In this document: positions 1 to 7,333 of the stretch, piece by piece
Layout of the letters: every line of letters starts with the position of its first letter
How positions within the stretch are numbered: the stretch's first letter is position 1
Assembly: GCA_039800205.1 (NCBI GenBank)
Contig: JBDLRB010000183.1
Coordinates: forward strand, 1 to 12,942
Direction of reading: 5' to 3'
Source of the DNA: SYIM01 sp039800205
GTDB taxonomy: Bacteria > Pseudomonadota > Gammaproteobacteria > Burkholderiales > Burkholderiaceae_E
DNA length: 12,942 nucleotides
Program-made: the position numbers and the translations under genes
Notes under the pieces: generated by a model
The model's database searches: none
What the model was told of the DNA's origin: nothing
The model's input: only the letters and a program-made list of their open reading frames with translations

Positions 1-51
1 AAGTATGCTGAGGGCGGACGTGCCCTGGGTCGCACGAGGGGTCCGTCGGCG

Positions 52-1011
52 ATGGACGATACGGGTCGCCTGGATGCGAAGGTCGAACTCGAGCGCTGGG
101 TCGACCGGGTTCGGGGAGGGGATCCCTTGTCCTGTGCCGTGGTTCACCCGTGTGATGAGCGTTCGCTCCAGGGGACGCTCGATGCGGCCGATGCTGGGCT
201 GATCGATCCGGTCATCGTTGCACCCCGTCACCGGATCGAGGCGGTGGCTGCGCGACTGGGGCGGACGCTCGAAGGGCGGACCCTCGTCGAGAGCGAGCAT
301 AGCCACGCCTCGGCGGCCCGAGCCGTTGCGCTTGCGGCAGCGCGTCAAGTCGGCCTCTTGATGAAGGGCAGTCTCCACACGGACGAATTGATGGAAGCGG
401 TGCTCGCCGAGCCCGCCCTGCGTACGGGCCGACGAATGTCTCATGTGTTCCGCTTGTTTGTCCCCGCCTGTCCCCGTCCCCTGCTCCTCACCGATGCGGC
501 GATCAACATTGCTCCGGACCTGAGCGCCAAGGCGGATATCGTTCGCAACGCCATCGATCTGGCCCATGCCCTCGGTCTTGCGCTGCCCCGGGTGGCCTTG
601 CTTTCGGCGGTCGAGACCGTGACGCCACGCATCCCGTCCACGCTGGATGCGGCCGCCTTGTGCAAGATGGCCGACCGGGGACAGATCGAGGGCGCGTTGC
701 TGGACGGGCCGCTTGCCTTTGATAATGCCATTTCGGCTGAGGCCGCTGCGATCAAGGGCATTGAGTCGCCCGTGGCGGGGCACGCCGACATTCTCGTGGC
801 CCCCGACATGGAATCGGCCAACATGCTGGCGAAGCAGCTGGAATATCTGGCGGAGGCCTCCAGTTGTGGGGTGGTGCTTGGTGCACAAGTGCCGATCGCG
901 CTCACCAGTCGCGCGGACCCGGTGAGTGCCCGAGTGGCCTCCGCGGCGTTGGCCGTGGTGTTTCGGCGCTGGCGCGACGCACAGACGACCCCCGTAGCCC
1001 CCCCGGGCTGA
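52..1011 (+). CDS. Phosphate acetyl/butyryltransferase family protein (start uncertain)
   Basis: This 319-residue protein has the fold family of phosphate acetyltransferases and phosphate butyryltransferases, which move an acyl group between CoA and phosphate in the cytoplasm. Recognisable segments are AVVHPCDERSL (29-39), LLMKGSLHTDELM (102-114), TDAAINIAP (147-155), GPLAFDNAIS (219-228), APDMESANML (250-259) and LTSRADPVSARVAS (284-297), all typical of the PTA_PTB domain. The domain is complete. The ATG at 52 has no clear Shine-Dalgarno sequence, and the frame stays open to base 1. The protein may therefore start upstream, perhaps as the bifunctional type with an N-terminal MaoC-like hydratase domain; the visible upstream residues do not identify one. 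No kinase partner is in the window. The acyl substrate (acetyl, propionyl or butyryl) cannot be read from sequence. The next gene starts 72 bases downstream on the same strand, so co-transcription is possible. Confidence 0.85.
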   Translation: MDDTGRLDAKVELERWVDRVRGGDPLSCAVVHPCDERSLQGTLDAADAGLIDPVIVAPRHRIEAVAARLGRTLEGRTLVESEHSHASAARAVALAAARQVGLLMKGSLHTDELMEAVLAEPALRTGRRMSHVFRLFVPACPRPLLLTDAAINIAPDLSAKADIVRNAIDLAHALGLALPRVALLSAVETVTPRIPSTLDAAALCKMADRGQIEGALLDGPLAFDNAISAEAAAIKGIESPVAGHADILVAPDMESANMLAKQLEYLAEASSCGVVLGAQVPIALTSRADPVSARVASAALAVVFRRWRDAQTTPVAPPG

Positions 1012-1083
1012 GCGCGGACCTGATGCGCGGCTGTTTCGATCGCCTGGATTGCATCGCCGCGTCCGATCGCCTATCGTGACCGC

Positions 1084-4000
1084 ATGAGGCTCTTTTCCTA
1101 CCGTAACCGGCCGGTTCACCTGGGCCGGTTTCCCCTTGAACGGCTGTCCCGAGCGCCGGTTGCGCCCGACCTGTCCCGCCTGCCCGATCCCGTTGGGCTG
1201 AGCTTTGACGATCCGGATCGGCCCTTATCGCTGGCGCATGCGATGGCGCGTTTCATCAGCATGTTCGACGTGATCCGTGAAGGTCCGGTCAACGAACGCG
1301 TCGCCGAGATTCCGCCCGATCCGGTCGCCCGAGCCGAACACCTGAAGGCGGCGGCCCATTATTTCGATAGCGCGATGACGGGGATCTGCAGGATCGAGCG
1401 CCACCACAGGCTCGCGTCGCCGATCACCAACCCGGGCGTGCCCGCCCTGGCCGCTGAGCTCGAGACCACACAGCCGGGGAGCTTTGCCGCGGGCATCGAC
1501 ATGATCCTCGCGGACGTGATCGCTTCAGCCCGTATGACCCATCAGCCGATCACGGCGCACTCCCACGCGCTGGTCCTGTTGGTCGATTTTCCCCGCGAAC
1601 CGCGCGAGGGTGAGCCGGGTGCGGACTGGATCGTGGGCACGCAGACCCAGCGCGCGGCGACGCTGGCCGCGCAGACGGCGGTCCTCCTGGCCTCCTATTT
1701 GAGGCTGCTGGGCTACTCCGCGCGTTCGCATACGGCGACCTGCAGCGATGTGGACCTGCAACGGCTGGCGGCGTCGGCGGGATTGGCCTGGGTAGCGGGC
1801 GAGGCGGGCGGAACCGCCCATCTGATCAACCCGTTCTGTGGTCGGCGCTTTGCGTTGGCTGCGGTGACCACGGCCATGGATCTGGCCGTTGACAGCCCGC
1901 TGGCCCCCCTGTCGCTGCGCGATCGCGTGGGGGCCCTGGGGCCGGCGTGGTGGCTGGGGGTCGGGACCGGGACGAGGGCAGGCCGTCAGGATCCGTTTCG
2001 CGACCGGGAATTTCGCCTGGGCCCGCATCCGTTCGAGCGCTTGAAGCGACGCGATGAGCCCACCACCTTCATCGACCATGATCGGGTGCCACGGTTTCCA
2101 AAGCGTGCGGATTTTTTTGCGCGCATCCTGTTTGGCGACATGGGTGAGGCAATCCAGGAGGAAGCCAAGGGTGCCCACTACGTGATGAAAAGCCCGATTG
2201 GGGCCTGTGCACGACGTGCGCTGGGTGCCTTGCTGCTGCTGCAATTCGGCGACGCCCGCGGACCGGTGGATCCGTCTGCAACCGATCCAGATCGAAATGC
2301 CGATCATCTCAAGGCGGCAGCCTACTATCTGAGCAGCGATGCCGTGGGCTTGTGCGAGGTGCCGCCCTGGGCATGGTACTCACACGATGCGGGCGGGCGG
2401 CCCATCCCCCCCTACCATTCGAACGCGATCAATCTCCTGATCGATCAGGGTCATGAGACCATGGAGGGGGCGAGCGGTGACGACTGGATATCGGTTGCGC
2501 AGAGCATGCGCGCCTATCTTCGTTTTTCAATGATCGGTGGCATCGTGGCCGAGCAGATCCGCCGGCTGGGGTTCAGTGCTCGCGTGCATTCGGTGATCGA
2601 TGGCGATGTGTTGCAGCCGCCGCTTCTGCTCCTGTCGGGTCTGGGCGAGGTCAGCCGCATCGGTGAAGTCATTCTCAATCCATTTCTGGGGCCGCGCCTC
2701 AAATCGGGCACCGTCACGACAAACATGCCGGTCCGTGTGGATCGACCCATCGACTTCGGTCTGCAGCGCTTCTGCGAGCAGTGCAACAAGTGCGCGCGTG
2801 AGTGTCCGTCCGGGGCGATTACGGCCGGGCCCAAGCTCATGTACAACGGTTACGAGATCTGGAAATCCGATGCCGAAAAATGTGCCCGCTACCGTGTGAC
2901 GAATCAGGCAGGCGGGATGTGCGGACGCTGCATGAAGACCTGTCCGTGGAATCTCGAAGGCCTGTTCGCCGAGTCCGGGTTCCGATGGCTGGCGATGAAT
3001 CTTCCACAGGCCGCGCCTGTGCTCGCGGCGCTCGATGACGGCTTGGGCCGCGGCAGTATCAACCCCGTGAAGAAATGGTGGTGGGATCTCGAGCTTGAAC
3101 GCAGCACCGGTCGCTACATTCTGGCGCGCCAGGTTCATGCGCGTGGGCTTAGCCGGTCGCTGAAGTTGCGGGCTGAGGATCAGACGCTTGCGGTCTACCC
3201 GGCCGATGTCATGCCGCCGCCTTACCCCGTCGCATCGCCCCTTGATCGTGAGGCCGGAATTCGACGTTATCGCGCGTTGCTGACGCCCAAGGCCTATCGC
3301 GAGCGATTGGCGCGGGGCGAGACTGAAGGGCTCGCGCCCGCCTTCCGTATGCCCGAGGGTCCCCCGCCTGTCTTTCCGGTCGTGTTGCGCAGGCGCAGCG
3401 AGATGAGTTCCGAAATGGCACGCTACGAATTCGAGGACGAGCACGGCCAGCCGCTCCCTCCCTTCGAGGCGGGCGCTCATATTGATGTCGTGATCGCGCC
3501 CGAGTATCGGCGGTCCTACAGTCTGGCGGGTGACCCGGCCGATCGTGGGCGTTATGTGCTGGGGGTCCTGCGCGAGGCGCAGGGCAAAGGCGGATCCGCC
3601 TTGATGCACCGGGCATTTCGTGAAGGCCGGCGGGTGTTTGTCACGCCGCCGGTCAATCATTTCCCGCTGGTGGCCGGGGCCAGGCGCCATCTGCTGTTTG
3701 CAGGCGGGATCGGTGTCACCCCGATGATCGCCATGGGGCATGCGCTCCACGCGAGCGGTTCCGAGTTCGAATTGCATTACAGTGCACCGCACCGAGAGCG
3801 GGCGGCCTTCGTCGATGACCTCGTTCAGGTACCGTGGGCGAACCGTGTATCGTTCCACTTCAGTGCAGAGGGCGCTCGGGCCGATCTCCCACAACTGATC
3901 GGGACATGGACAGAGGGCACTCACCTCTACGTGTGCGGATCCGCCCCCTACATGCAGGCGGTATTTGATGCGGCCGTGCACCAGGGCTGGCCTGAGGCCA

Positions 4001-4317
4001 GCCTGCATCGCGAATTTTTCTCCGCACCGGCGGCTCCCCCCCGGACCAGCGCTTCATTCGTCCTGCGTCTGGCGAAATCGGGCGCCAGCATTGCGGTGGC
4101 GGCGGATCAATCGGCCGCCCAGGCGCTCATCGAGTCCGGGGTGAAGGTCGAGATCAAATGCTCTGACGGCATTTGTGGGGTTTGTTCTGCACCCCTGATT
4201 TCGGGCGACGTGGATCACCGGGACTACGTGCTGAGCGCTGAGCAGCGTCGGTCGACGATTCTCCTGTGCTGCTCGCGTGCGCGCGATGCGGGCGCCGAGA
4301 TCGTGGTCGACCTGTAA
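1084..4317 (+). CDS. Cytoplasmic cobalamin-dependent reductive dehalogenase fused to an NAD(P)H/FMN/[2Fe-2S] reductase (BhbA/NpRdhA type)
   Basis: This 1077-residue protein should remove halogen from an organohalide, probably a halogenated aromatic, using cobalamin and electrons from its own reductase domain. Residues about 85-290 are a degenerate copy of the catalytic domain and about 370-560 the active copy. Two [4Fe-4S] motifs follow: C564, C567, C570, C574-P and C600, C613, C616, C620-P. Residues about 763-1077 form a phthalate dioxygenase reductase-like unit with flavin motif RSYSL (810-814), nucleotide motifs GGIGVTPM (874-881) and CGSAPYM (951-957), and plant-type [2Fe-2S] cysteines C1026, C1031, C1034 and C1062 or C1063. 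Ser474, Tyr478, Lys540 and Arg604 match Ser422, Tyr426, Lys488 and Arg552 that I recall for Nitratireductor NpRdhA, with a constant offset of 52. No twin-arginine signal is present, unlike respiratory RdhA proteins, so it should act in the cytoplasm in catabolism. The ATG at 1084 lacks a clear ribosome site; an in-frame stop at 1021 and no other upstream start limit alternatives. The substrate is unknown. Confidence 0.93.
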   Translation: MRLFSYRNRPVHLGRFPLERLSRAPVAPDLSRLPDPVGLSFDDPDRPLSLAHAMARFISMFDVIREGPVNERVAEIPPDPVARAEHLKAAAHYFDSAMTGICRIERHHRLASPITNPGVPALAAELETTQPGSFAAGIDMILADVIASARMTHQPITAHSHALVLLVDFPREPREGEPGADWIVGTQTQRAATLAAQTAVLLASYLRLLGYSARSHTATCSDVDLQRLAASAGLAWVAGEAGGTAHLINPFCGRRFALAAVTTAMDLAVDSPLAPLSLRDRVGALGPAWWLGVGTGTRAGRQDPFRDREFRLGPHPFERLKRRDEPTTFIDHDRVPRFPKRADFFARILFGDMGEAIQEEAKGAHYVMKSPIGACARRALGALLLLQFGDARGPVDPSATDPDRNADHLKAAAYYLSSDAVGLCEVPPWAWYSHDAGGRPIPPYHSNAINLLIDQGHETMEGASGDDWISVAQSMRAYLRFSMIGGIVAEQIRRLGFSARVHSVIDGDVLQPPLLLLSGLGEVSRIGEVILNPFLGPRLKSGTVTTNMPVRVDRPIDFGLQRFCEQCNKCARECPSGAITAGPKLMYNGYEIWKSDAEKCARYRVTNQAGGMCGRCMKTCPWNLEGLFAESGFRWLAMNLPQAAPVLAALDDGLGRGSINPVKKWWWDLELERSTGRYILARQVHARGLSRSLKLRAEDQTLAVYPADVMPPPYPVASPLDREAGIRRYRALLTPKAYRERLARGETEGLAPAFRMPEGPPPVFPVVLRRRSEMSSEMARYEFEDEHGQPLPPFEAGAHIDVVIAPEYRRSYSLAGDPADRGRYVLGVLREAQGKGGSALMHRAFREGRRVFVTPPVNHFPLVAGARRHLLFAGGIGVTPMIAMGHALHASGSEFELHYSAPHRERAAFVDDLVQVPWANRVSFHFSAEGARADLPQLIGTWTEGTHLYVCGSAPYMQAVFDAAVHQGWPEASLHREFFSAPAAPPRTSASFVLRLAKSGASIAVAADQSAAQALIESGVKVEIKCSDGICGVCSAPLISGDVDHRDYVLSAEQRRSTILLCCSRARDAGAEIVVDL

Positions 4318-4384
4318 CGATGATGCTACGCGAGGGTCGGCCGGTTCGCCCGACGCGCTCGACCCACCGTCATTCGTTTCGAGT

Positions 4385-4417
4385 CGCTTGAGCCGCGGAG
4401 CGCTCGCGACTCAAGCG
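4385..4417. terminator. Hairpin between convergent genes, possible bidirectional terminator
   Basis: CGCTTGAG (4385-4392) pairs with CTCAAGCG (4410-4417). After one mismatch, CGCG (4394-4397) pairs with CGCG (4405-4408), leaving a 7-base loop. It lies 7 bases beyond the stop of the minus-strand TctC-type gene and about 70 bases after the dehalogenase stop. Neither side has a T run, so its role as an intrinsic terminator is an inference from position and stem strength. Confidence 0.45.
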
Positions 4418-4424
4418 GAAGGCC

Positions 4425-5402
4425 CTACTGCTTCGCCTTGAATCCGCTCGCCTTGACCGCTGGGCCCCAGAGCGCAATGTCTCGCGCCATCCGGTCGCGC
4501 AAGGCGTCCGGGGTTCCGGGCTCCGCCGTCAGTCCGAGCGAACTCAGCCGCTGGACGACGGCGGGTGCGCGAAGCGCCTGCCCGACCGCTGCACTCAATT
4601 TGAGCGTCAGTGCCCGATCCATGCCCGCGGGGGCGAACATGCCGAACCAGGCGCTCGCGTCGATATCGACGCCTTGCTCGCGCAGCGTCCGAACGTCTGG
4701 AAATTGTGCCGCGCGTGTTGCACCCGACGTGGCCAGCACGCGGACCTTGCCTGCCCGATGATTCTCGGCGAACTCGGCCGGTGTGTCGATTCCGATCCCG
4801 ATCTGGTCGCCGATCAGGTTGATCAGCAAGGGGGCGCCGCCCTGAAACGGGACATGGGTCAACTTGAGGTTCATGCGCTGCGCGAGCATCTCCCCAAGAA
4901 AATGAGGCATTGAACCGGCGCCCGGCGTTCCGTAGTTCGCCTTGGCTGGATGACTCTTGAGCCAGGTTGCCAGCGACTGGAGGTCCCTCGACGGATTGGC
5001 GGCTCCGATCGCGATGGCCAGCGGAAAGCTGACGGCGGTCGTCAGCGGAGTGAAATCGCGGGTCGTGTCGTATTTCAGACCCGGGAAGACCATGGGCTGA
5101 ATGACCATCACGGCGAAGGGAACCAGCATCATCGTTGAGCCATCCGGGGCGGATTCCTTCACATGCTGCGCCGCGACCCGTCCACCGGCCCCCGCCCGGT
5201 TCTCGACCCGAACGGGCAGACCCAGGCTGTCCTTGAGTTGATCAGCGATCAGCCGGGCGGTGATATCTGCTGAGCCCCCGGGCGGAAACCCCACGACGAT
5301 TCGCGCGGATTGCGGCTGGGCCATTGCGAGGCTGCAACTGAGCGCAAGGGCGGTGCCCGCCCACTGGGCGAATCTGCTCAGAGGCCTGGTCATGCTTGAC
5401 AT
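4425..5402 (-). CDS. Bug/TctC-type periplasmic solute-binding protein
   Basis: This 325-residue protein belongs to the Bug family, the extracytoplasmic receptors of tripartite tricarboxylate transporters. These proteins bind carboxylates or aromatic acids in the periplasm. A signal peptide is visible: basic start, hydrophobic core at about 14-26 and a likely AMA cut after residue 28. The family motif GFPPGGSADITAR is at 38-50 and the segment NYGTPGAGSMPHFLGE at 156-171; length is normal. The start is supported by AGGAG 8 bases before the ATG (minus strand, about 5411-5415). No TctA or TctB membrane genes are in the window; Bug proteins are often orphan receptors that share a distant transporter. 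It converges on the reductive dehalogenase gene. I recall a TctC-type receptor reported near the homologous dehalogenase bhbA of Comamonas, so uptake of a halogenated aromatic acid is a reasonable but unproven guess. Confidence 0.92.
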   Translation of the reverse strand: MSSMTRPLSRFAQWAGTALALSCSLAMAQPQSARIVVGFPPGGSADITARLIADQLKDSLGLPVRVENRAGAGGRVAAQHVKESAPDGSTMMLVPFAVMVIQPMVFPGLKYDTTRDFTPLTTAVSFPLAIAIGAANPSRDLQSLATWLKSHPAKANYGTPGAGSMPHFLGEMLAQRMNLKLTHVPFQGGAPLLINLIGDQIGIGIDTPAEFAENHRAGKVRVLATSGATRAAQFPDVRTLREQGVDIDASAWFGMFAPAGMDRALTLKLSAAVGQALRAPAVVQRLSSLGLTAEPGTPDALRDRMARDIALWGPAVKASGFKAKQ

Positions 5403-5672
5403 GGTTGTGTCTCCTGAATTCGTTGTGATCGAGCGCCGACAGGCATCAAGCGCCGGGAGCGGCCTGAACCTGACACGCCTGAGCAGTTTAGCGTCTGCCG
5501 CCGCTGATCAGGCGGTTCAGTCGGATTGTTGATAACCGTAAACCACGACTGGCTTCGAGGCGATTAAGGTGCCGGTCCCTCCGCAGTTGAAACAGGAACG
5601 ACGACTGATGCCCGCCGCACTCGATGGTATGCGCAAACGCCCCGCTACGCGGACCCTCAGCTTCAGGAGCGC
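5403..5672. promoter_or_regulatory. Divergent intergenic region between the TctC-type gene and the activator gene
   Basis: This 270-base stretch must hold the promoters of both divergent genes. I see no convincing sigma-70 -35/-10 pair on either strand. A weak GG-N10-GC arrangement (GG at 5559-5560, GC at 5571-5572) lies about 100 bases before the activator start, but the flanking bases fit the sigma-54 consensus poorly. The clearest structure is the nested inverted-repeat cluster at 5464-5520. Open frames on both strands here lack good starts and look non-coding. Confidence 0.5.
5464..5520. repeat. Nested inverted repeats and CCTGA direct repeats upstream of the TctC-type gene
   Basis: CTGAAC (5464-5469) pairs with GTTCAG (5515-5520), and inside it CGCCTGA (5476-5482) pairs with TCAGGCG (5508-5514). 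GCAG (5483-5486) can pair with CTGC (5495-5498). The element also holds three CCTGA copies (5463-5467, 5469-5473, 5478-5482) and the palindrome CTGATCAG (5504-5511). It sits 62-118 bases upstream of the TctC-type start codon. It could be an operator cluster or a leader RNA fold; the sequence alone does not decide. Confidence 0.45.
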
Positions 5673-7226
5673 ATGGCCACTGCGCCGTCGGCCGGCCGGG
5701 ATCCGCCGATGCCATCGGCAGGTGGTGGAGCGGTGACCGGGCAGGGCGCGAACGAGCGGCTGGACGACGCCTGGCGAATGTTGCTGGTCGGGCGTCGTCG
5801 CACCGGGGGCTTGGCCAATGAGGCTGAACCCTCGCAGGCCTGGTCGCTCAAGCGGGTGCCTTCACCAGAAGCCGCTCACGCGTTGATTCAGATCGATCGC
5901 CCGGTGGGGTGCGTGGCTCGGATCGATTCCGCGTTGGGCGCGCAGCGTGCGCGTCTCGAGGCGATTCAGGCCGCCTATCCGGAGTTGGTGTGGGTGGGCA
6001 TTGCGGACCCGCAGATCCTCGAGTGTGATCCTCTGCGTTCGCTCGCGGGCGATGCCTTCGATGCCTGCTTGTCCCCGCCGGCCTCGGTGCGAGAGATTCT
6101 GGCCTGTATTGAGGGCCTCGTTCGCGTCAGAGCGATTCGTGGTCGTGCGCGGGTCGATGAACCGGATGATGACGGGCTGCCGGGCATTCAGGGGAGCAGC
6201 CCGCCGATGCGGCAGTTGGCGGCCGCCATTCGACGCGTTCGGGATTCGGACGCGCCGGTTTTGATTCTGGGTGAAACCGGTACGGGTAAGGAATTGGTTG
6301 CACGGGCCATCCACCAGGGATCCCGACGATCGAACGAGCCCATGATCGCGGTCAATTGTGGCGCCATCGCCGAGAGCCTGATGCAGTCAGAACTCTTCGG
6401 ACACGAGAGGCACGCCTTCACGGGCGCGATGCAACGACGCGCCGGGAGCTTCGAAGCGGCGGATCGTGGTTCGGTCTTCCTGGATGAGGTCGGCGAATTG
6501 CCGCTGGGCCTTCAGCCGGCCCTCCTGAGGGTGTTGCAGGAACGAAGCGTGACTCGCCTGGGGTCCAGTCAGGCCGTGCCGGTCGACTTCAGGCTGATTG
6601 CGGCGACGCATATCGATCTGCAGGCGGCCGTCGTCTCGGGACGCTTCAGGGAGGACCTCTTCTTCAGGATCAATGTGCTCTCGATCAAGGTGCCGCCCCT
6701 GCGCGAACGCGAGGGCGATGTGATCATGCTGGCCGAGCACTTTCGTGAACAGTTCTATGCGCCTCGGCGGACGGACTATCCCCGTGGTTTTTCCCGTCAG
6801 ACCCGGGATTGGATACAGGCCTATCGATGGCCAGGCAATGTTCGCGAACTGATCAATCGGGTTCAGCGCGCAGTGGTCATGGCCGAGGGGCCCTTGATCA
6901 CCGTCAAGGATATGGGTGTTGACAACGATCTCTGCGTAGCCGAGCCGACCACGCTCGCCCACGCGCGTCGGCGGTTCGAACGCGCATTGGTGCGCGACAG
7001 TCTCAGATTGCACGGTCATTCGGTCAGCGCAGCCGCCCGCGCATTGGGCGTGTCGCGCGTCACCCTCTACCGCATGATGGAAAAACTGGGCCTGGCCGAA
7101 GGCGGGCGCTCCACCGTCTCGCCAACACCGGGCGAGTCTGGGACATCGAGTCCTGATCGCGAAGGCGCACCGGGCGCAGCTCTTCCGACTGTAACGGAAT
7201 CGATCATTCCGTGTATCGATCGTTGA
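5673..7226 (+). CDS. Sigma-54-dependent activator (bEBP) with degenerate receiver-like N-terminus and Fis-type HTH
   Basis: This 517-residue enhancer-binding protein should use ATP to open sigma-54 promoters. Residues about 34-155 resemble a receiver domain, as in VpsR-like regulators. The acidic pair after strand 1 is missing (MLLVGRRR, 36-43), Asp85 is only a possible phospho-acceptor site, and the conserved lysine near the end is replaced (CLSPP, 132-136), so classical phosphorylation is doubtful. The AAA+ core has Walker A GETGTGKE (200-207), a sigma-54 contact loop HAFTGA (247-252) in place of GAFTGA, Walker B VFLDEVGE (268-275) and WPGNVREL (386-393). A Fis-type helix-turn-helix is at about 448-471, followed by a 45-residue low-complexity tail. 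AGGAG ends only 3 bases before the ATG at 5673; a start at 5709 (ATG) or 5733 (GTG) is possible. The next gene has a sigma-54 promoter match and a palindrome, making it the likely target. Confidence 0.93.
   Translation: MATAPSAGRDPPMPSAGGGAVTGQGANERLDDAWRMLLVGRRRTGGLANEAEPSQAWSLKRVPSPEAAHALIQIDRPVGCVARIDSALGAQRARLEAIQAAYPELVWVGIADPQILECDPLRSLAGDAFDACLSPPASVREILACIEGLVRVRAIRGRARVDEPDDDGLPGIQGSSPPMRQLAAAIRRVRDSDAPVLILGETGTGKELVARAIHQGSRRSNEPMIAVNCGAIAESLMQSELFGHERHAFTGAMQRRAGSFEAADRGSVFLDEVGELPLGLQPALLRVLQERSVTRLGSSQAVPVDFRLIAATHIDLQAAVVSGRFREDLFFRINVLSIKVPPLREREGDVIMLAEHFREQFYAPRRTDYPRGFSRQTRDWIQAYRWPGNVRELINRVQRAVVMAEGPLITVKDMGVDNDLCVAEPTTLAHARRRFERALVRDSLRLHGHSVSAAARALGVSRVTLYRMMEKLGLAEGGRSTVSPTPGESGTSSPDREGAPGAALPTVTESIIPCIDR
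7194..7212. promoter_or_regulatory. Perfect palindrome, candidate upstream activator site
   Basis: ACGGAAT (7194-7200), a 5-base spacer and ATTCCGT (7206-7212) form an exact inverted repeat. Its centre lies about 117 bp upstream of the start predicted from the sigma-54 element, a usual distance for enhancer-binding protein sites. It overlaps the last codons of the activator gene. No second copy was found by eye, and binding is an inference. Confidence 0.5.
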
Positions 7227-7292
7227 ACAGTTCGGGCGGCCTCGTGCACCCCATTACGCGTCGATTCTCCATGAAAACAAGGACCTGGCGGA

Positions 7293-7310
7293 TTGGTATG
7301 GCCCTTGCGA
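7293..7310 (+). promoter_or_regulatory. Sigma-54 (-24/-12) promoter of the RTX gene
   Basis: TTGGTATGGCCCTTGCGA carries the invariant GG (7295-7296) and GC (7307-7308) with exactly 10 bases between them, and TTGG, the GG before the spacer bases and TTGC all fit the consensus TTGGCACGG-N3-TTGC(A/T). The predicted transcript start is near 7320, 73 bases before the RTX start codon. A sigma-54 activator gene lies immediately upstream, which supports the call. Confidence 0.8.
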
Positions 7311-7317
7311 AAGGACA

Positions 7318-7333
7318 CCGGCCTGCGGGCCGG
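7318..7333 (+). promoter_or_regulatory. GC-rich stem-loop at the predicted 5' end of the RTX mRNA
   Basis: CCGGCC (7318-7323), loop TGCG and GGCCGG (7328-7333) form a perfect 6-bp stem. The predicted transcript start (about 7320) falls in its first arm, so the mRNA would begin in a stem-loop of at least 4 bp. Such 5' hairpins can protect an mRNA; that role is an inference. Confidence 0.4.

Noticed and set aside
1046..1060. Possible sigma-54 element upstream of the dehalogenase gene
   Set aside because: The spacing between GG and GC is 11 bases, not 10, and the flanks do not match.
2527..4008. 493-residue minus-strand open frame inside the dehalogenase gene
   Set aside because: It is a shadow of a strongly supported gene; its sequence is Arg/His/Gly-rich and shows no domain.
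5559..5572. Possible sigma-54 element upstream of the activator gene
   Set aside because: It has GG-N10-GC but poor matches in the flanking TGG and TTGC positions; such spacing is frequent by chance in GC-rich DNA.
5608..5739. Small Arg-rich open frame starting at 5608 ahead of the activator
   Set aside because: It overlaps the activator start in another frame, has an atypical composition and only a distant AGGAA; no support as a real peptide.
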